From Pacificibacter maritimus (GTDB lineage: Bacteria > Pseudomonadota > Alphaproteobacteria > Rhodobacterales > Rhodobacteraceae), in NCBI RefSeq assembly GCF_003814915.1, contig NZ_RKQK01000001.1, forward strand, positions 884,031 to 948,030: a DNA stretch of 64,000 nt, in the 5' to 3' direction. Positions within the stretch are counted from its first letter, which is position 1. Each line of letters opens with the position of its first letter. A program made the translations under genes and the position numbers. Positions 28,059 through 37,683 of this stretch are shown piece after piece. Under the pieces are notes generated by a model. That model saw only the letters and a list, made by a program, of their open reading frames with translations, ran no database searches and was not told where the DNA came from.

Positions 28059-28074
28059 TAGGGAATTCTCCCTA
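28059..28074. promoter_or_regulatory. Inverted repeat in divergent region, possible operator
   Basis: TAGGGA-4-TCCCTA dyad centred about 180 nt upstream of the sulfur operon and 46 nt upstream of the membrane-protein gene at 28113. An ArsR-type sulfide sensor could bind such a site, but I see no clear match to the published SqrR/BigR consensus, so the role is open. Confidence 0.35.
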
Positions 28075-28112
28075 TGGTAGAACGTAAGATGTTACGATTA
28101 GAATTTTAATAG

Positions 28113-28823
28113 GTGCTTTCCTTGACCGCTCTCAAGAGAGTTCAGATCCATTTTCAAAACCACCCGATTGCGCTGACTTTTGTCTTGGCAGGCTTTCTGG
28201 GGCTCTTTACCTTAGTATTGCACGGCTACTACTCTCCAGATATGCCCGAGCTTTTGTGGTTTAAGGTACTCTTAGCTGTCGCAACTGTCTTACTCGGCTT
28301 ACCTTTTGTTGAAGCCAGCTATGCCGTATTTTCGAACGATCCACGCGCTGGCATACGAAATCCCTACTTTTGGCTCTACGCGTTTAACTTGGGATATTTT
28401 TGGTCTTTGCTGAATGTCATATGGAACCTGTCTGGCCCAGAGTCACTGACACCTTTGTTCATTCAGTGGGGGCTTACAGGTATTCTTTTTGGGATCGCCA
28501 TGGCCTGTCTGCAGCGCCGAACGCCATTATCCAAAAGCGACAATTGGAATTTTGAACGCTTTGACAGACAAAAACCATGGGCGCGCGTTTTTCCCTTTTT
28601 GTGGCCTTTATTGGTCATCGCCTTGATCGTCGGAAACCTTGTGGACCTAAAAGCAGGCAGAACGTCCATGACACAGGTTCTGTTCATCGCAATATTCATG
28701 GGCACGCTCGTGCGCCCAATTGCGCAGAAAACCAGTCATCCGTGGTCTGGTCACGCCCTGATCACAGCGTCCCCACAGATCACCGGTGTATTGATTGTGG
28801 TCGTTCTAAGTTACTGGCAGTAG
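28113..28823 (+). CDS. Unknown multi-pass membrane protein
   Basis: 236 residues, not recognised. About seven hydrophobic helices are visible (near residues 17-37, 48-68, 84-106, 112-130, 158-178, 186-203 and 214-234), with a charged cytoplasmic loop at about 132-155 (RRTPLSKSDNWNFERFDRQK). The start is uncertain: GTG at 28113 or TTG at 28122, neither with a strong Shine-Dalgarno site. It is divergent from the sulfur operon and convergent with prfB, so it stands alone. Confidence 0.65.
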   Translation: MLSLTALKRVQIHFQNHPIALTFVLAGFLGLFTLVLHGYYSPDMPELLWFKVLLAVATVLLGLPFVEASYAVFSNDPRAGIRNPYFWLYAFNLGYFWSLLNVIWNLSGPESLTPLFIQWGLTGILFGIAMACLQRRTPLSKSDNWNFERFDRQKPWARVFPFLWPLLVIALIVGNLVDLKAGRTSMTQVLFIAIFMGTLVRPIAQKTSHPWSGHALITASPQITGVLIVVVLSYWQ

Positions 28824-28846
28824 GCCGATCAAAACCAAAAGAGAGC

Positions 28847-29977
28847 TTACTCGCCCTGCGCATCCGCACGGGATTTTCCTGACACGTTTTGTGCCAAAGT
28901 GGCCGCCATAAGACCATCCAAATCGCCGTCCAAAACGCCTTTGGTATCGGACGTCTCAAAGTTTGTGCGCAGGTCTTTGACCATTTGATAGGGCTGCAAA
29001 ACATAGGACCGGATTTGGTTGCCCCAGCCCGCATCACCAGCGTTTTCATGCACTTCATTGACCATGGCAGAGCGTTTATCCAATTCGATCTGATACAAGC
29101 GCGATTTCAAGGCTTTCATCGCGATGTCGCGGTTTTGGTGCTGCGACTTCTCAGAAGATGTCACAACGATGCCTGTGGGCGCGTGGGTAATCCGCACAGC
29201 AGAATCCGTGGTGTTCACGTGCTGACCACCAGCCCCCGAAGACCGATAGGTATCAATGCGAATGTCAGATGGGTTCACTTCGATCTCGATATTGTCATCC
29301 ACCACGGGGTAAACTTTGACCGAAGTAAAAGAGGTGTGGCGTTTGGCTGCTGAATCGAACGGAGAAATGCGCACAAGGCGGTGCACGCCGCTTTCGGATT
29401 TCAACCAGCCGTAGGCGTTGTGACCTGAAATTTTATAGGCGGCAGATTTAATACCCGCTTCTTCGCCCGCTGATTCAGATTGCAATTCAACCTTGTAGCC
29501 TTTTTTCTCGGCCCAACGCACATACATGCGTGCCAACATAGCGGCCCAGTCACAGGATTCTGTGCCCCCTGCCCCTGAATTGATTTCCAAGAATGTGTCA
29601 TTGCCATCTGCTTCGCCGTCAAGCAGAGCTTCTAGCTCTTTCTCAGCCGCTTTTGTTTCTAGCGCCAAAATTGCCTGCTCAGCTTCGCCGACGACTTCTT
29701 GGTCGTCTTCCATTTCGCCAAGCTCAATCATATCGATATTGTCTTGCAACTCTTGGGCAATGCTTTTGGCCAGATCCACAGCATCCATCAAAGTCTGACG
29801 TTCCCGCATGAGTTTTTGCGCGCGCTCAGGGTCATCCCAAAGTGTCGGATCTTCGATCATCGCGCCAAATTCTTCAAGGCGATGCGGCGCAGTTTCCCAA
29901 TCGAGACGCTGCTTTAGCAATTCGATGGATTTTTCAATCTTCGTCACGGAATTTTGAATCTCGGCGCGCACGGGCAT
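28847..29977 (-). CDS. prfB: Peptide chain release factor 2
   Basis: 376 residues. The stop-codon recognition tripeptide SPF ([12 protein letters not shown]) identifies RF2 rather than RF1, and the catalytic GGQ sits in [18 protein letters not shown]-terminal coiled-coil domain about 10-110. The frame is continuous from the ATG with no in-frame UGA, so the programmed +1 frameshift of E. coli prfB is absent, as is usual in alphaproteobacteria. It lies downstream of mrcA and amiC, same strand, after a terminator. Confidence 0.95.
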   Translation of the reverse strand: MPVRAEIQNSVTKIEKSIELLKQRLDWETAPHRLEEFGAMIEDPTLWDDPERAQKLMRERQTLMDAVDLAKSIAQELQDNIDMIELGEMEDDQEVVGEAEQAILALETKAAEKELEALLDGEADGNDTFLEINSGAGGTESCDWAAMLARMYVRWAEKKGYKVELQSESAGEEAGIKSAAYKISGHNAYGWLKSESGVHRLVRISPFDSAAKRHTSFTSVKVYPVVDDNIEIEVNPSDIRIDTYRSSGAGGQHVNTTDSAVRITHAPTGIVVTSSEKSQHQNRDIAMKALKSRLYQIELDKRSAMVNEVHENAGDAGWGNQIRSYVLQPYQMVKDLRTNFETSDTKGVLDGDLDGLMAATLAQNVSGKSRADAQGE

Positions 29978-30101
29978 CTACCTTATTATAATTGGCCCGT
30001 TTGGGCCGTATCAATCTTGATGGGTACATTTACGAGTGCCAGTCCAAAGACACAAGGGACTTGGGACAATTGCGTGCAAAGGCGCCCCGACAAAACACAA
30101 A

Positions 30102-30123
30102 CTGCGCCCTCGAAAGGGCGCAG
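30102..30123 (-). terminator. Terminator after mrcA
   Basis: ctgcgccct (30102-30110) pairs with agggcgcag (30115-30123) around a cgaa tetraloop. On the minus strand it is followed by UUUGUGUUUUG. It lies just past the mrcA stop and separates it from prfB. Confidence 0.8.
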
Positions 30124-30129
30124 AAATTG

Positions 30130-32640
30130 CTAGTAAAGTCCACCTGAAGATAGGGAATTGATCGTCGCTTTTTGCGGCACTTTGATCACCTGTCCCGACC
30201 CTGTAGTAACATCGCGCGTGCCACCTGAATTTGATGCATCGGATGTAAACAGCGGCAGGTCTGCGCCCATGGCAAAGCCACCATCAAAGGCCAAACCAAA
30301 TACAGGCTCTTCGCCATTACGGAAATATTCTGCCACAACATTCGGTCCTGACGCATCATCAGACAAGCGCGCGCCCGTCAGGCGATCGATCTTGATAAAG
30401 CGCCCACCTGGTGGCACACGAAACTTACCTGAACCGTATTTCGCCACAGCTTTTTGCATAAATTCGTTGAACACAGGACCACAAAATCCGCCGCCAGAGG
30501 CCCCAGCCATAGGCGTTGGCGTGTCATAGCCGATGTAACAGCCCGCAACAATATTAGAGGTAAAGCCAACAAACCAAGCATCTTTGCCATCGTTTGTTGT
30601 GCCTGTTTTACCGGCCACAGGCACAGAAAGATTAACGTTGCCTTTGGCTGTGCCGCGGCTGACCACGCCTTGCATCATGGATGTGAGCTGATAGGCCGTA
30701 ATCGCATTCATCACCCTTTCGCGGTTGGTGATGATTGTTGGGGCCACCCCATCGGCAAGTGCCGCAGTGGTACAGTCTTCACAGATGCGTTGATCGTGGC
30801 GATAAATCGTTTTCCCCCAACGGTCTTGCACGCGGTCAACCAGTGTTGGCTCCACACGCTCACCGCCATTGGCAAACATCGCATAGGCCGCCACCATCTT
30901 GAACAACGTGGTTTCTTCCGCTCCGAGTGAGGAGGCCAAATATTGCCCCATGCGGTCGTAAACCCCAAAGCGTTCTGCATAGCCTGCAACCACATCCATA
31001 CCGACTTCTTGCGCCAAACGAATGGTCATCAAGTTGCGCGATTGTTCGATCCCAGTGCGTAAAGGCGTGGGGCCATAGAACCTGCGGGATGCATTTTTAG
31101 GACGCCAGACGCCTTGGGGCGTATTGATTTCAATCGGCGCATCCACAACGATGGTCGCAGGCGAAAACCCTGAATCCAGTGCTGCTGCATAGACAAAAGG
31201 CTTAAAGGATGAACCGGGTTGACGCGTGGCTTGGGTCGCGCGGTTGAGTTCCGAGTTCTGGTAAGAAAACCCGCCCTGCATCGCCAAGACACGACCTGTA
31301 TTCACGTCCATCGCCATAAAGCCGCCCTGCACAAGGGGGACTTGACGCAATGTCCAACGGATCAGATCACCTTCGCCATTATCGCCTGTGGTCATGCGAC
31401 GAATGTGCACAACATCACCGCGGGTGAAATTATCGGTGAAAGATCCGCGCATCCATTCGATATCTTTGCGCGGTACAGAGACTTCGCCTTGATCTTCGAC
31501 CATAACGGTCATGGCATCATTGCCAATTTCATTGACAGCACCGACATACCATTTGCCGTCCAGCGTAATATCACGCGCGATAGAAATAGAGGCCAAAGCC
31601 GTGTTCCAAGTGTCGTCATCGAGTGTTGAAACCTCGATGGTTTTCCCAGTGCCGCGCCAGACACCTAAGCCGCGATCAAGAGTTTCAAGACGGTTTTGCA
31701 AAGCATGTGCGGCTTGGGTTTGCAATTCAGGATCAATGGTGGCGCGAATAGACAGGCCACCTTCAAAGAATTCATCTTGCCCAAAGTCTTGTGACAATTG
31801 ACGACGAATTTCATCGGTAAAGTAATCGCGTGGCGGCAAGGCGCCGCGGTAGCTTTCATAATCGCCGTTTTGCACCGACTTGATCGGCGTCGCGACGGCC
31901 GCGTCATATTGTTCGCGCGAGATATGACCATTTTCATACATTTCACGCAAAGCAACATCATTGCGCCGCTCAAGGGCTGCGTCATAGTTTTTCACGGGAT
32001 GGTATGAATAAGGTGCCTTAGGATGAATGGCCAAAAACGCGGCTTCTTCGATGGTCAATTCGCTCAATGATTTGTTGAAATAAGTCTGAGCCGCAGCCGT
32101 AACACCAAATGAACGCGCACCAAGATCGATTTCATTCAAATAAAGCGCCAAGATATCGTCTTTTGACAGGGTCTTTTCCAACCGCGCAGCCAAGATGATT
32201 TCTTTGATTTTTCGCTCTGCGGATCGGTCTGAGGACAGCAAAAAGTTCTTCATCACCTGTTGAGTGATGGTCGAAGCACCACGACACCGCGCCCCTTGGA
32301 AACATTGCACCGCAGCCTTTAAGATCCCCAAAGGATCATAGCCTTTGTGGGAATAGAAATTCTTATCTTCGACAGAAATAAAGGCGTATTTCACCAAATC
32401 GGGAATTTCATTGGCAGGCGTATAAAGACGACGCTCGCGGGCGAATTCATCAATGATACGCCCTTCACCAGAGTAAATGCGACTGATTGTCGGCGGCGTA
32501 TAGCTGGCCAAGGCTTCGTGATCAGGAAGGTCGCGCCCATACATCCAAAAGATGCCACCAAGCACGGCGGCACCTAAAAGTGCGGCCGTCGTCACCCATG
32601 AAAATATCGTCCCGAAAAACGAAAAAATAAAGCGAGTCAA
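30130..32640 (-). CDS. mrcA: Penicillin-binding protein 1A
   Basis: 836-residue class A PBP: peptidoglycan glycosyltransferase plus transpeptidase, anchored by one N-terminal helix (about 8-32). The glycosyltransferase Glu is in FISVEDKNFYSHKG (about E91), followed by RGASTITQQVMKN. The transpeptidase has SSFK (S477, K480), SRN in IEQSRNLM, and KTGT (678-681). A TTG at 32640 is chosen over the ATG at 32664: GGAAGGG lies 8 nt upstream and the resulting MTRFIFSFFG matches the family start. It is downstream of amiC and followed by a terminator. Confidence 0.94.
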   Translation of the reverse strand: MTRFIFSFFGTIFSWVTTAALLGAAVLGGIFWMYGRDLPDHEALASYTPPTISRIYSGEGRIIDEFARERRLYTPANEIPDLVKYAFISVEDKNFYSHKGYDPLGILKAAVQCFQGARCRGASTITQQVMKNFLLSSDRSAERKIKEIILAARLEKTLSKDDILALYLNEIDLGARSFGVTAAAQTYFNKSLSELTIEEAAFLAIHPKAPYSYHPVKNYDAALERRNDVALREMYENGHISREQYDAAVATPIKSVQNGDYESYRGALPPRDYFTDEIRRQLSQDFGQDEFFEGGLSIRATIDPELQTQAAHALQNRLETLDRGLGVWRGTGKTIEVSTLDDDTWNTALASISIARDITLDGKWYVGAVNEIGNDAMTVMVEDQGEVSVPRKDIEWMRGSFTDNFTRGDVVHIRRMTTGDNGEGDLIRWTLRQVPLVQGGFMAMDVNTGRVLAMQGGFSYQNSELNRATQATRQPGSSFKPFVYAAALDSGFSPATIVVDAPIEINTPQGVWRPKNASRRFYGPTPLRTGIEQSRNLMTIRLAQEVGMDVVAGYAERFGVYDRMGQYLASSLGAEETTLFKMVAAYAMFANGGERVEPTLVDRVQDRWGKTIYRHDQRICEDCTTAALADGVAPTIITNRERVMNAITAYQLTSMMQGVVSRGTAKGNVNLSVPVAGKTGTTNDGKDAWFVGFTSNIVAGCYIGYDTPTPMAGASGGGFCGPVFNEFMQKAVAKYGSGKFRVPPGGRFIKIDRLTGARLSDDASGPNVVAEYFRNGEEPVFGLAFDGGFAMGADLPLFTSDASNSGGTRDVTTGSGQVIKVPQKATINSLSSGGLY

Positions 32641-32826
32641 AATGAAGGCCCTTCCCGAGGTCATTCATATGCGAGTCATCTGCATATATACGTTGCACGC
32701 CCTACTTATACGGGCGCGCTGTTCGGGTCAAAACGAACCCGCGTGAATGTGAGCAAAATTGCGCCTCTCGCAGGGGGAATTTTCACGGAAAGCTTGCTAT
32801 TTCAGAACCAAAGCCTGCTTGCGGCC

Positions 32827-34143
32827 CTATTGGCGGGCTCTTTGCGCCACCTCTTGTTCAACCTTCACCCAATCCATCAGTGCGTCTTTTACGGCAACAG
32901 CAGCCTTGGCGCGCCAATCAGAATTTAGCAAATTCGCACGATCTTGCGCAGAGGATAAAAAGCCAAGTTCAAGCAAAACCGATGGCACGTCAGCGGATTT
33001 CAACACAGAAAACCCAGCTTCCATGCGTGGCCTTTTGTGCATTTGGATCGACATGCCCAAGCGTTTCACCAAGGCATCGGCCAAGCGTTCAGTGCGCGGC
33101 GTGGTTTCTGTACGCGCCATATCCAGCAAAACAGAGGCGATCACATCATCGTGGTCGCTTAAATCAATTCCTGCCAGCAAATCCGCACGATCATGGCGCT
33201 CAGCCAGCTTAATAGAAGCTTCATCAGAAGCGCGATCTGCCAGTGTATAGATCGTCGCACCCGATGCATGTCCTTCAGATAAAGCATCGGCATGAAGGGA
33301 AATAAACACATCGGCAGCAACAGCGCGCGCAATTGAAATACGCGATTCCAAGGGCACAAATGAGTCGTCATTGCGGGTTAAAACCACATCGAATCCTCCC
33401 GCACGCACCAAGACATCGCGCAGCTCTTGCGCGAATGACAGCATCAAATCCGCTTCGCGCTGGCCGTCACGTTCAGCGCCAGGGTCAATACCGCCATGGC
33501 CAGGATCAAGCACAACGCGCAGCGGGCCTGACCCGATCGGCACCCGCGGCACCGCATTTAATTCTGCGGGTTTGCCAGCAAAGGGAAATCTTGCCATGGG
33601 CGGCACACCCGCGCCCGCGTCGAATTCTTCGGTGGGGATGGGATTTAAGCTAACGAACAAAGACGCACCTTGATCAGTGCGTAGCATCTGTGCGGTTTCA
33701 ACTGCCAAAGGTGCTTCCAAATCCATCACCATTCTTGACCAACCAGGACGGAAACCGCCAACGCGCACCGCAGTGATTTGGCTGGCTTGATCAAATCCGA
33801 TGGGATTGAATCCAGTCCAATCCACTTCGGAAAAGTCGATCACCAATCGCATGGGATCAGAGAGCGTGAAAATGCGATATGGAATGGGTTGGGTCAGGTT
33901 TAAAGATAGAGTTGCCCCAGATCCGCGATTGACCACCCGCGAAGTCTGCCCATCGACTTTGGCCAAGCCCACCAAAGGATCTTGGTTTTGCGGCAGACCT
34001 GGCGCAGTTGTGACGGCGTTGCCGCTTGGGTCTAACACAATCGGTGTTTCTGGCGTGGCTTGCGGTGCCTGTGCATCTGACGGCGCACAAAACGCGCAGA
34101 GCATAGCGACAACGACCCAACGGCAAGGGGTTAAAAACTGCAT
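32827..34143 (-). CDS. amiC: N-acetylmuramoyl-L-alanine amidase
   Basis: 438 residues, exported. Signal peptide MQFLTPCRWVVVAMLCAFCAPSDAQA; an AMIN domain (about 68-170; LSLNLTQPIPYRIFTL), which targets septal peptidoglycan; and an Amidase_3 zinc domain (about 208-425) with LDPGHGGIDPGA (H216), the zinc Glu at about E230 and SLHADAL (H284). It cleaves the amide bond between muramic acid and the peptide stem during cell separation. Upstream of mrcA on the same strand, so two cell-wall genes are grouped. Confidence 0.93.
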   Translation of the reverse strand: MQFLTPCRWVVVAMLCAFCAPSDAQAPQATPETPIVLDPSGNAVTTAPGLPQNQDPLVGLAKVDGQTSRVVNRGSGATLSLNLTQPIPYRIFTLSDPMRLVIDFSEVDWTGFNPIGFDQASQITAVRVGGFRPGWSRMVMDLEAPLAVETAQMLRTDQGASLFVSLNPIPTEEFDAGAGVPPMARFPFAGKPAELNAVPRVPIGSGPLRVVLDPGHGGIDPGAERDGQREADLMLSFAQELRDVLVRAGGFDVVLTRNDDSFVPLESRISIARAVAADVFISLHADALSEGHASGATIYTLADRASDEASIKLAERHDRADLLAGIDLSDHDDVIASVLLDMARTETTPRTERLADALVKRLGMSIQMHKRPRMEAGFSVLKSADVPSVLLELGFLSSAQDRANLLNSDWRAKAAVAVKDALMDWVKVEQEVAQRARQ

Positions 34144-34236
34144 ATCTTCCTCATATAGGCCTTATGATTGGCCCTTTTGATCAGTTTAGACTGCAAAAAG
34201 CATGAATTCCACCCACCAAAACGTGCCTTGGGTGAT

Positions 34237-35382
34237 TTAGCCCTGACGTTGCGCCATAAATCGGGCCAAGCGTTCAAGGCCTTCGGTGATATCAGCCGTT
34301 GAGCGCGCATAGGAAAACCGTATCGTTTGTGCGCCGCGGTGTTTATCGAAATCCAAACCAGGCGTCACAGCAACGCCCGCTTTATCTAAAATCTCGGCGC
34401 AGAACGCTCTGCTGTCCTCGGTCACATCAGACACATCCGCATAGACATAGAAAGCGCCATCAGGGGGCGCAATTTTAGTGAAGCCTGCCTTTGGCAGCCC
34501 TTCCATCATCAGTCTGCGATTTTCGGTATAGACCTGCAAATGCGCTTCGCATTCATCGCGCGCCTCAAGCGCACCAAGAGCAGCGATCTGCGCGGCATGG
34601 GGCGGGCAGATAAACAGGTTTTGCGCCAAACGTTCGACAACACGCACATGATCTTCGGGCACAATCATCCAGCCCACGCGCCAGCCTGTCATGGAAAAAT
34701 ACTTGGAAAACGAATTGATCACATAGACATTATCAGACAGTTCCAACGCAGACACCGCCCGTGCACCGTATTGAATCCCATGGTAAATTTCATCAGAAAT
34801 AAAAGAAATATCTTTGGCAGCGCAGGTATCAATCAAGTCCTTCATCGCTGTGCGATCCAACATTGTGCCAGACGGATTACCTGGTGAGGCAACAATCAAA
34901 CCTTTGATATCATCAGGCAAATCGCTGGCCACGGGTTGCAGGCGGTTATCAAGCTGCGACTGGATACCAATAGGTTTCAGATCAAGCGCGCTTAGAATTT
35001 GACGATAGGACGGATAGCCAGGTTCGCCCAATCCGACCTTGTCCCCCGCATCGAACAGCGCGGTAAAAGCCAAAATGAATGCCCCTGATGACCCCGATGT
35101 CACAACGACCCGCGCAGGATCCAGATCGATCCCGTACCAATCTTTGTACAAATCCGCGATTCCTGCACGCAATTCAGGCAGGCCCAAAGCAACAGTATAT
35201 CCCAAAGGCCCCTGCTCCATCGCCTGCGCTAAGGCTTGGCGTGCTTTTTCGGGCGCACCAGTGGCCGGCTGGCCGACTTCCATGTGAATGATATGTCGCC
35301 CTTGATCTTCTGCGCGGCGCGCTGCCTCCATAACATCCATGACGATAAAGGGATCAACTGCGCTGCGGTTTGAAACTTTCAT
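34237..35382 (-). CDS. Class I/II PLP-dependent aminotransferase
   Basis: 381 residues, fold type I. The PLP lysine is in INSFSKYFSMTGWRVGW (K227). SGSSGAFILAF, ASPGNPSGTM and the C-terminal RFSYARST (substrate-carboxylate Arg) are visible. Such enzymes near aspartate/aromatic aminotransferases act in amino-acid metabolism; the exact substrate is not readable. The ATG at 35382 is chosen because AAGGATG lies 6 nt upstream and the family N terminus begins there. Divergent from the DsbA-like gene over a 158-nt gap holding both promoters. Confidence 0.9.
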   Translation of the reverse strand: MKVSNRSAVDPFIVMDVMEAARRAEDQGRHIIHMEVGQPATGAPEKARQALAQAMEQGPLGYTVALGLPELRAGIADLYKDWYGIDLDPARVVVTSGSSGAFILAFTALFDAGDKVGLGEPGYPSYRQILSALDLKPIGIQSQLDNRLQPVASDLPDDIKGLIVASPGNPSGTMLDRTAMKDLIDTCAAKDISFISDEIYHGIQYGARAVSALELSDNVYVINSFSKYFSMTGWRVGWMIVPEDHVRVVERLAQNLFICPPHAAQIAALGALEARDECEAHLQVYTENRRLMMEGLPKAGFTKIAPPDGAFYVYADVSDVTEDSRAFCAEILDKAGVAVTPGLDFDKHRGAQTIRFSYARSTADITEGLERLARFMAQRQG

Positions 35383-35540
35383 GGAGCATCCTTTGATTGG
35401 CTTTCTTTGTGGATGCCAGCACCGAGACAAAAACGCAATCCTGCAATCGCAGTGTTGAAAGTCGCCTGTCACAAAACTGTTCACTGGACCCGCAGCATCA
35501 ATGTGATAGACCTAAAAGCGAGTTACATTGGAGATCACAG

Positions 35541-36308
35541 ATGCCGCTATCAGCCACCCTCAAAACGCTCGGCGCCACCGCGCTTGTCAGCCTTACCGTG
35601 ATGGGCGAAGCATATTCCAGTGACCTGACAGACATGTCTGACAAAGACCGCGCGGCCTTTCGCGCTGAAGTGCGGGCCTATCTTTTGGACAACCCCGAAG
35701 TGCTGATGGAAGCCATTTCCGTGCTGGAAGATCGCAATGCAGAAAAAGCAGAGGCATCTGATCGTGATCTGATTTTATCCCATGCAGAGGCCCTGTTTAC
35801 ATCGCCCAACGATTTGATTTTGGGCAACCCAGACGGTGACATCACGATCGTTGAGTTTTTGGATTACCGCTGCGGATATTGCAAAAAAGCCCACCCAGAT
35901 ATGACTGCATTGCTGAAAAATGACGGTAATATCAAAATGATCGTGAAAGAATTCCCGATCCTTGGCGAGGCTTCCGTTTTGGCATCGCGCTTTGCCATTG
36001 CTGTGCATTTGGTTGCTGGCGATGAAGCCTATAGCGATGTTTATGAAAACCTGATGTCTGGGGGCAGCAACGTAACTGAGGGCAGTTTAAAGCGCCTTTT
36101 GCGCGGCACCGATATAGATGTGGATGCTGTGATGGCGCGGATAAATACGGATGAGGTGAGTAATATTATCGCGCAAAATCATGCTCTTGGCCAAGCGATG
36201 CAAATCAACGGCACCCCTGCTTTTGTGATGCAAAGCGAAGTTATTCGTGGCTACGTTCCCTATGACAGCATGGTCGAAATTGTTGCTGAATTACGTGCCA
36301 AGGGCTAA
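35541..36308 (+). CDS. DsbA-family thiol oxidoreductase
   Basis: 255 residues, periplasmic. Signal peptide MPLSATLKTLGATALVSLTVMGEAYS, an N-terminal helical part (about 30-85, DNPEVLMEAISVLEDRNAEK), and a thioredoxin-like domain with CGYC (111-114) and cis-Pro in INGTPAFVM. This DsbA/ScsC-type layout resembles Com1-like proteins. The ATG at 35541 is chosen because GGAGA lies 6 nt upstream and it begins the signal peptide. Closed by a strong bidirectional terminator. Confidence 0.9.
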   Translation: MPLSATLKTLGATALVSLTVMGEAYSSDLTDMSDKDRAAFRAEVRAYLLDNPEVLMEAISVLEDRNAEKAEASDRDLILSHAEALFTSPNDLILGNPDGDITIVEFLDYRCGYCKKAHPDMTALLKNDGNIKMIVKEFPILGEASVLASRFAIAVHLVAGDEAYSDVYENLMSGGSNVTEGSLKRLLRGTDIDVDAVMARINTDEVSNIIAQNHALGQAMQINGTPAFVMQSEVIRGYVPYDSMVEIVAELRAKG

Positions 36309-36328
36309 TTCCGTCAGCAGCTAAAACA

Positions 36329-36361
36329 CAAAAAACCCCGCAAACTCTGCGGGGTTTTTTG
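36329..36361. terminator. Bidirectional terminator between dsbA-like and ispG
   Basis: aaaaaaccccgca (from 36329) pairs with tgcggggtttttt, leaving a 5-nt loop; A and T tracts flank it on both sides, so it can stop both convergent transcripts. Confidence 0.9.
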
Positions 36362-36389
36362 TTTGCGATAGTGCTCTGATCGCCTTAGC

Positions 36390-37523
36390 CTATTCGGCGG
36401 CGGCCTCATCTGCTGCCATTTTTGCAGCAATCTCTGCGGCCTTTTTCTCGACCTCTTCGACGATATGTTCAACCATATCTTCGTTGGAATGTTTGTGCGA
36501 TTGTTTGCCCGCAAGATACACCATACCAGCGCCTGCACCGCCGCCAGTCCAGCCGACATCAGTCATCAAAGCTTCGCCAGGACCATTCACAACACAGCCG
36601 ATGATCGACAGGCTCATGGGGGTTTTGATATGCTCTAGGCGCTTTTCCAAGGTCTCGACCGTCTTGATCACGTCAAACCCTTGGCGCGCACAGCTTGGGC
36701 AGGAAATGATATTAACACCGCGATGACGCAGGCCTAGAGATTTCAAAATCTCATATCCGACTTTGACCTCTTCAACGGGGTCCGCAGACAAAGATACACG
36801 GATGGTATCGCCGATGCCCGCCCACAAAAGCTGCCCCATGCCGATAGCAGATTTGATCGTGCCCGATGTTAGACCGCCCGCTTCGGTAATACCCAAGTGG
36901 ATCGGCGCATCTGTGGCTTCGGACAATTGTTGATAGGCCGCAGAGGCCATAAAGACATCGGAGGCTTTGACTGAGATCTTGAATTCATGGAAATCATTGT
37001 CTTGCAAAATCTTGATATGATCCATGCCGCTTTCGACCATGGCATCAGGGCAAGGTTCGCCGTATTTATCCAACAGATGCTTTTCCAAAGAGCCCGCGTT
37101 GACGCCGATCCGAATGGAACACCCGTAATCTTTCGCGGCTTTGATGACTTCCTTTACCCGCTTTTCATCACCGATATTGCCGGGATTAATCCGCAAACAG
37201 GCTGCGCCTGCTTCGGCGGCTTCAATCGCACGTTTATAGTGAAAGTGGATGTCGGCCACGATCGGCACTGGGCTTTCACGGCAGATTTCTTTCAAAGCGC
37301 GGGTTGCACCTTCATCGGGGGCAGAGACGCGTACGATATCAGCACCAGCATCGGCCGCACGGATCACCTGATCCAAAGTGGCGCGCGCATCTGAACTGTC
37401 CGTATTGGTCATCGTTTGAACCGAAATAGGCGCACCGCCCCCTACAGGCACGTTGCCCACCATAATCTGGCGACTTTCACGGCGGTAGATATTGCGCCAA
37501 GGGCGGATATGATTCAGGGACAT
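36390..37523 (-). CDS. ispG: 4-hydroxy-3-methylbut-2-enyl diphosphate synthase
   Basis: 377-residue IspG (GcpE), penultimate step of the MEP isoprenoid pathway; an iron-sulfur enzyme. N-terminal TIM barrel with [17 protein letters not shown] and RINPGNIG. The [4Fe-4S] cysteines lie in ISCPSCARQ and [10 protein letters not shown]. The ATG at 37523 is chosen because AAAGGTG lies 6 nt upstream and the family begins [12 protein letters not shown]; the frame also opens at 37589. Ends with an alanine/lysine-rich tail ([18 protein letters not shown]). Downstream of the RodZ-like gene. Confidence 0.95.
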   Translation of the reverse strand: MSLNHIRPWRNIYRRESRQIMVGNVPVGGGAPISVQTMTNTDSSDARATLDQVIRAADAGADIVRVSAPDEGATRALKEICRESPVPIVADIHFHYKRAIEAAEAGAACLRINPGNIGDEKRVKEVIKAAKDYGCSIRIGVNAGSLEKHLLDKYGEPCPDAMVESGMDHIKILQDNDFHEFKISVKASDVFMASAAYQQLSEATDAPIHLGITEAGGLTSGTIKSAIGMGQLLWAGIGDTIRVSLSADPVEEVKVGYEILKSLGLRHRGVNIISCPSCARQGFDVIKTVETLEKRLEHIKTPMSLSIIGCVVNGPGEALMTDVGWTGGGAGAGMVYLAGKQSHKHSNEDMVEHIVEEVEKKAAEIAAKMAADEAAAE

Positions 37524-37683
37524 TGGGGCACCTTTCGGATCAAAGATCGTCTTTGGGCTATTGATAGTTGTCTCGCGCCCAAGGGGCAATGGCCCAAAGG
37601 CGCAAAGACTGCGCTCGGACGCACAAGCAAGATCAAAAGGGTTAAATATTGCGTGACTTTTGGTGCCTCAAAAGACCTGATGT

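Noticed and set aside
28847-29977. Missing programmed frameshift in prfB as an anomaly
   Set aside because: Alphaproteobacterial prfB genes usually have no frameshift, so this is ordinary.
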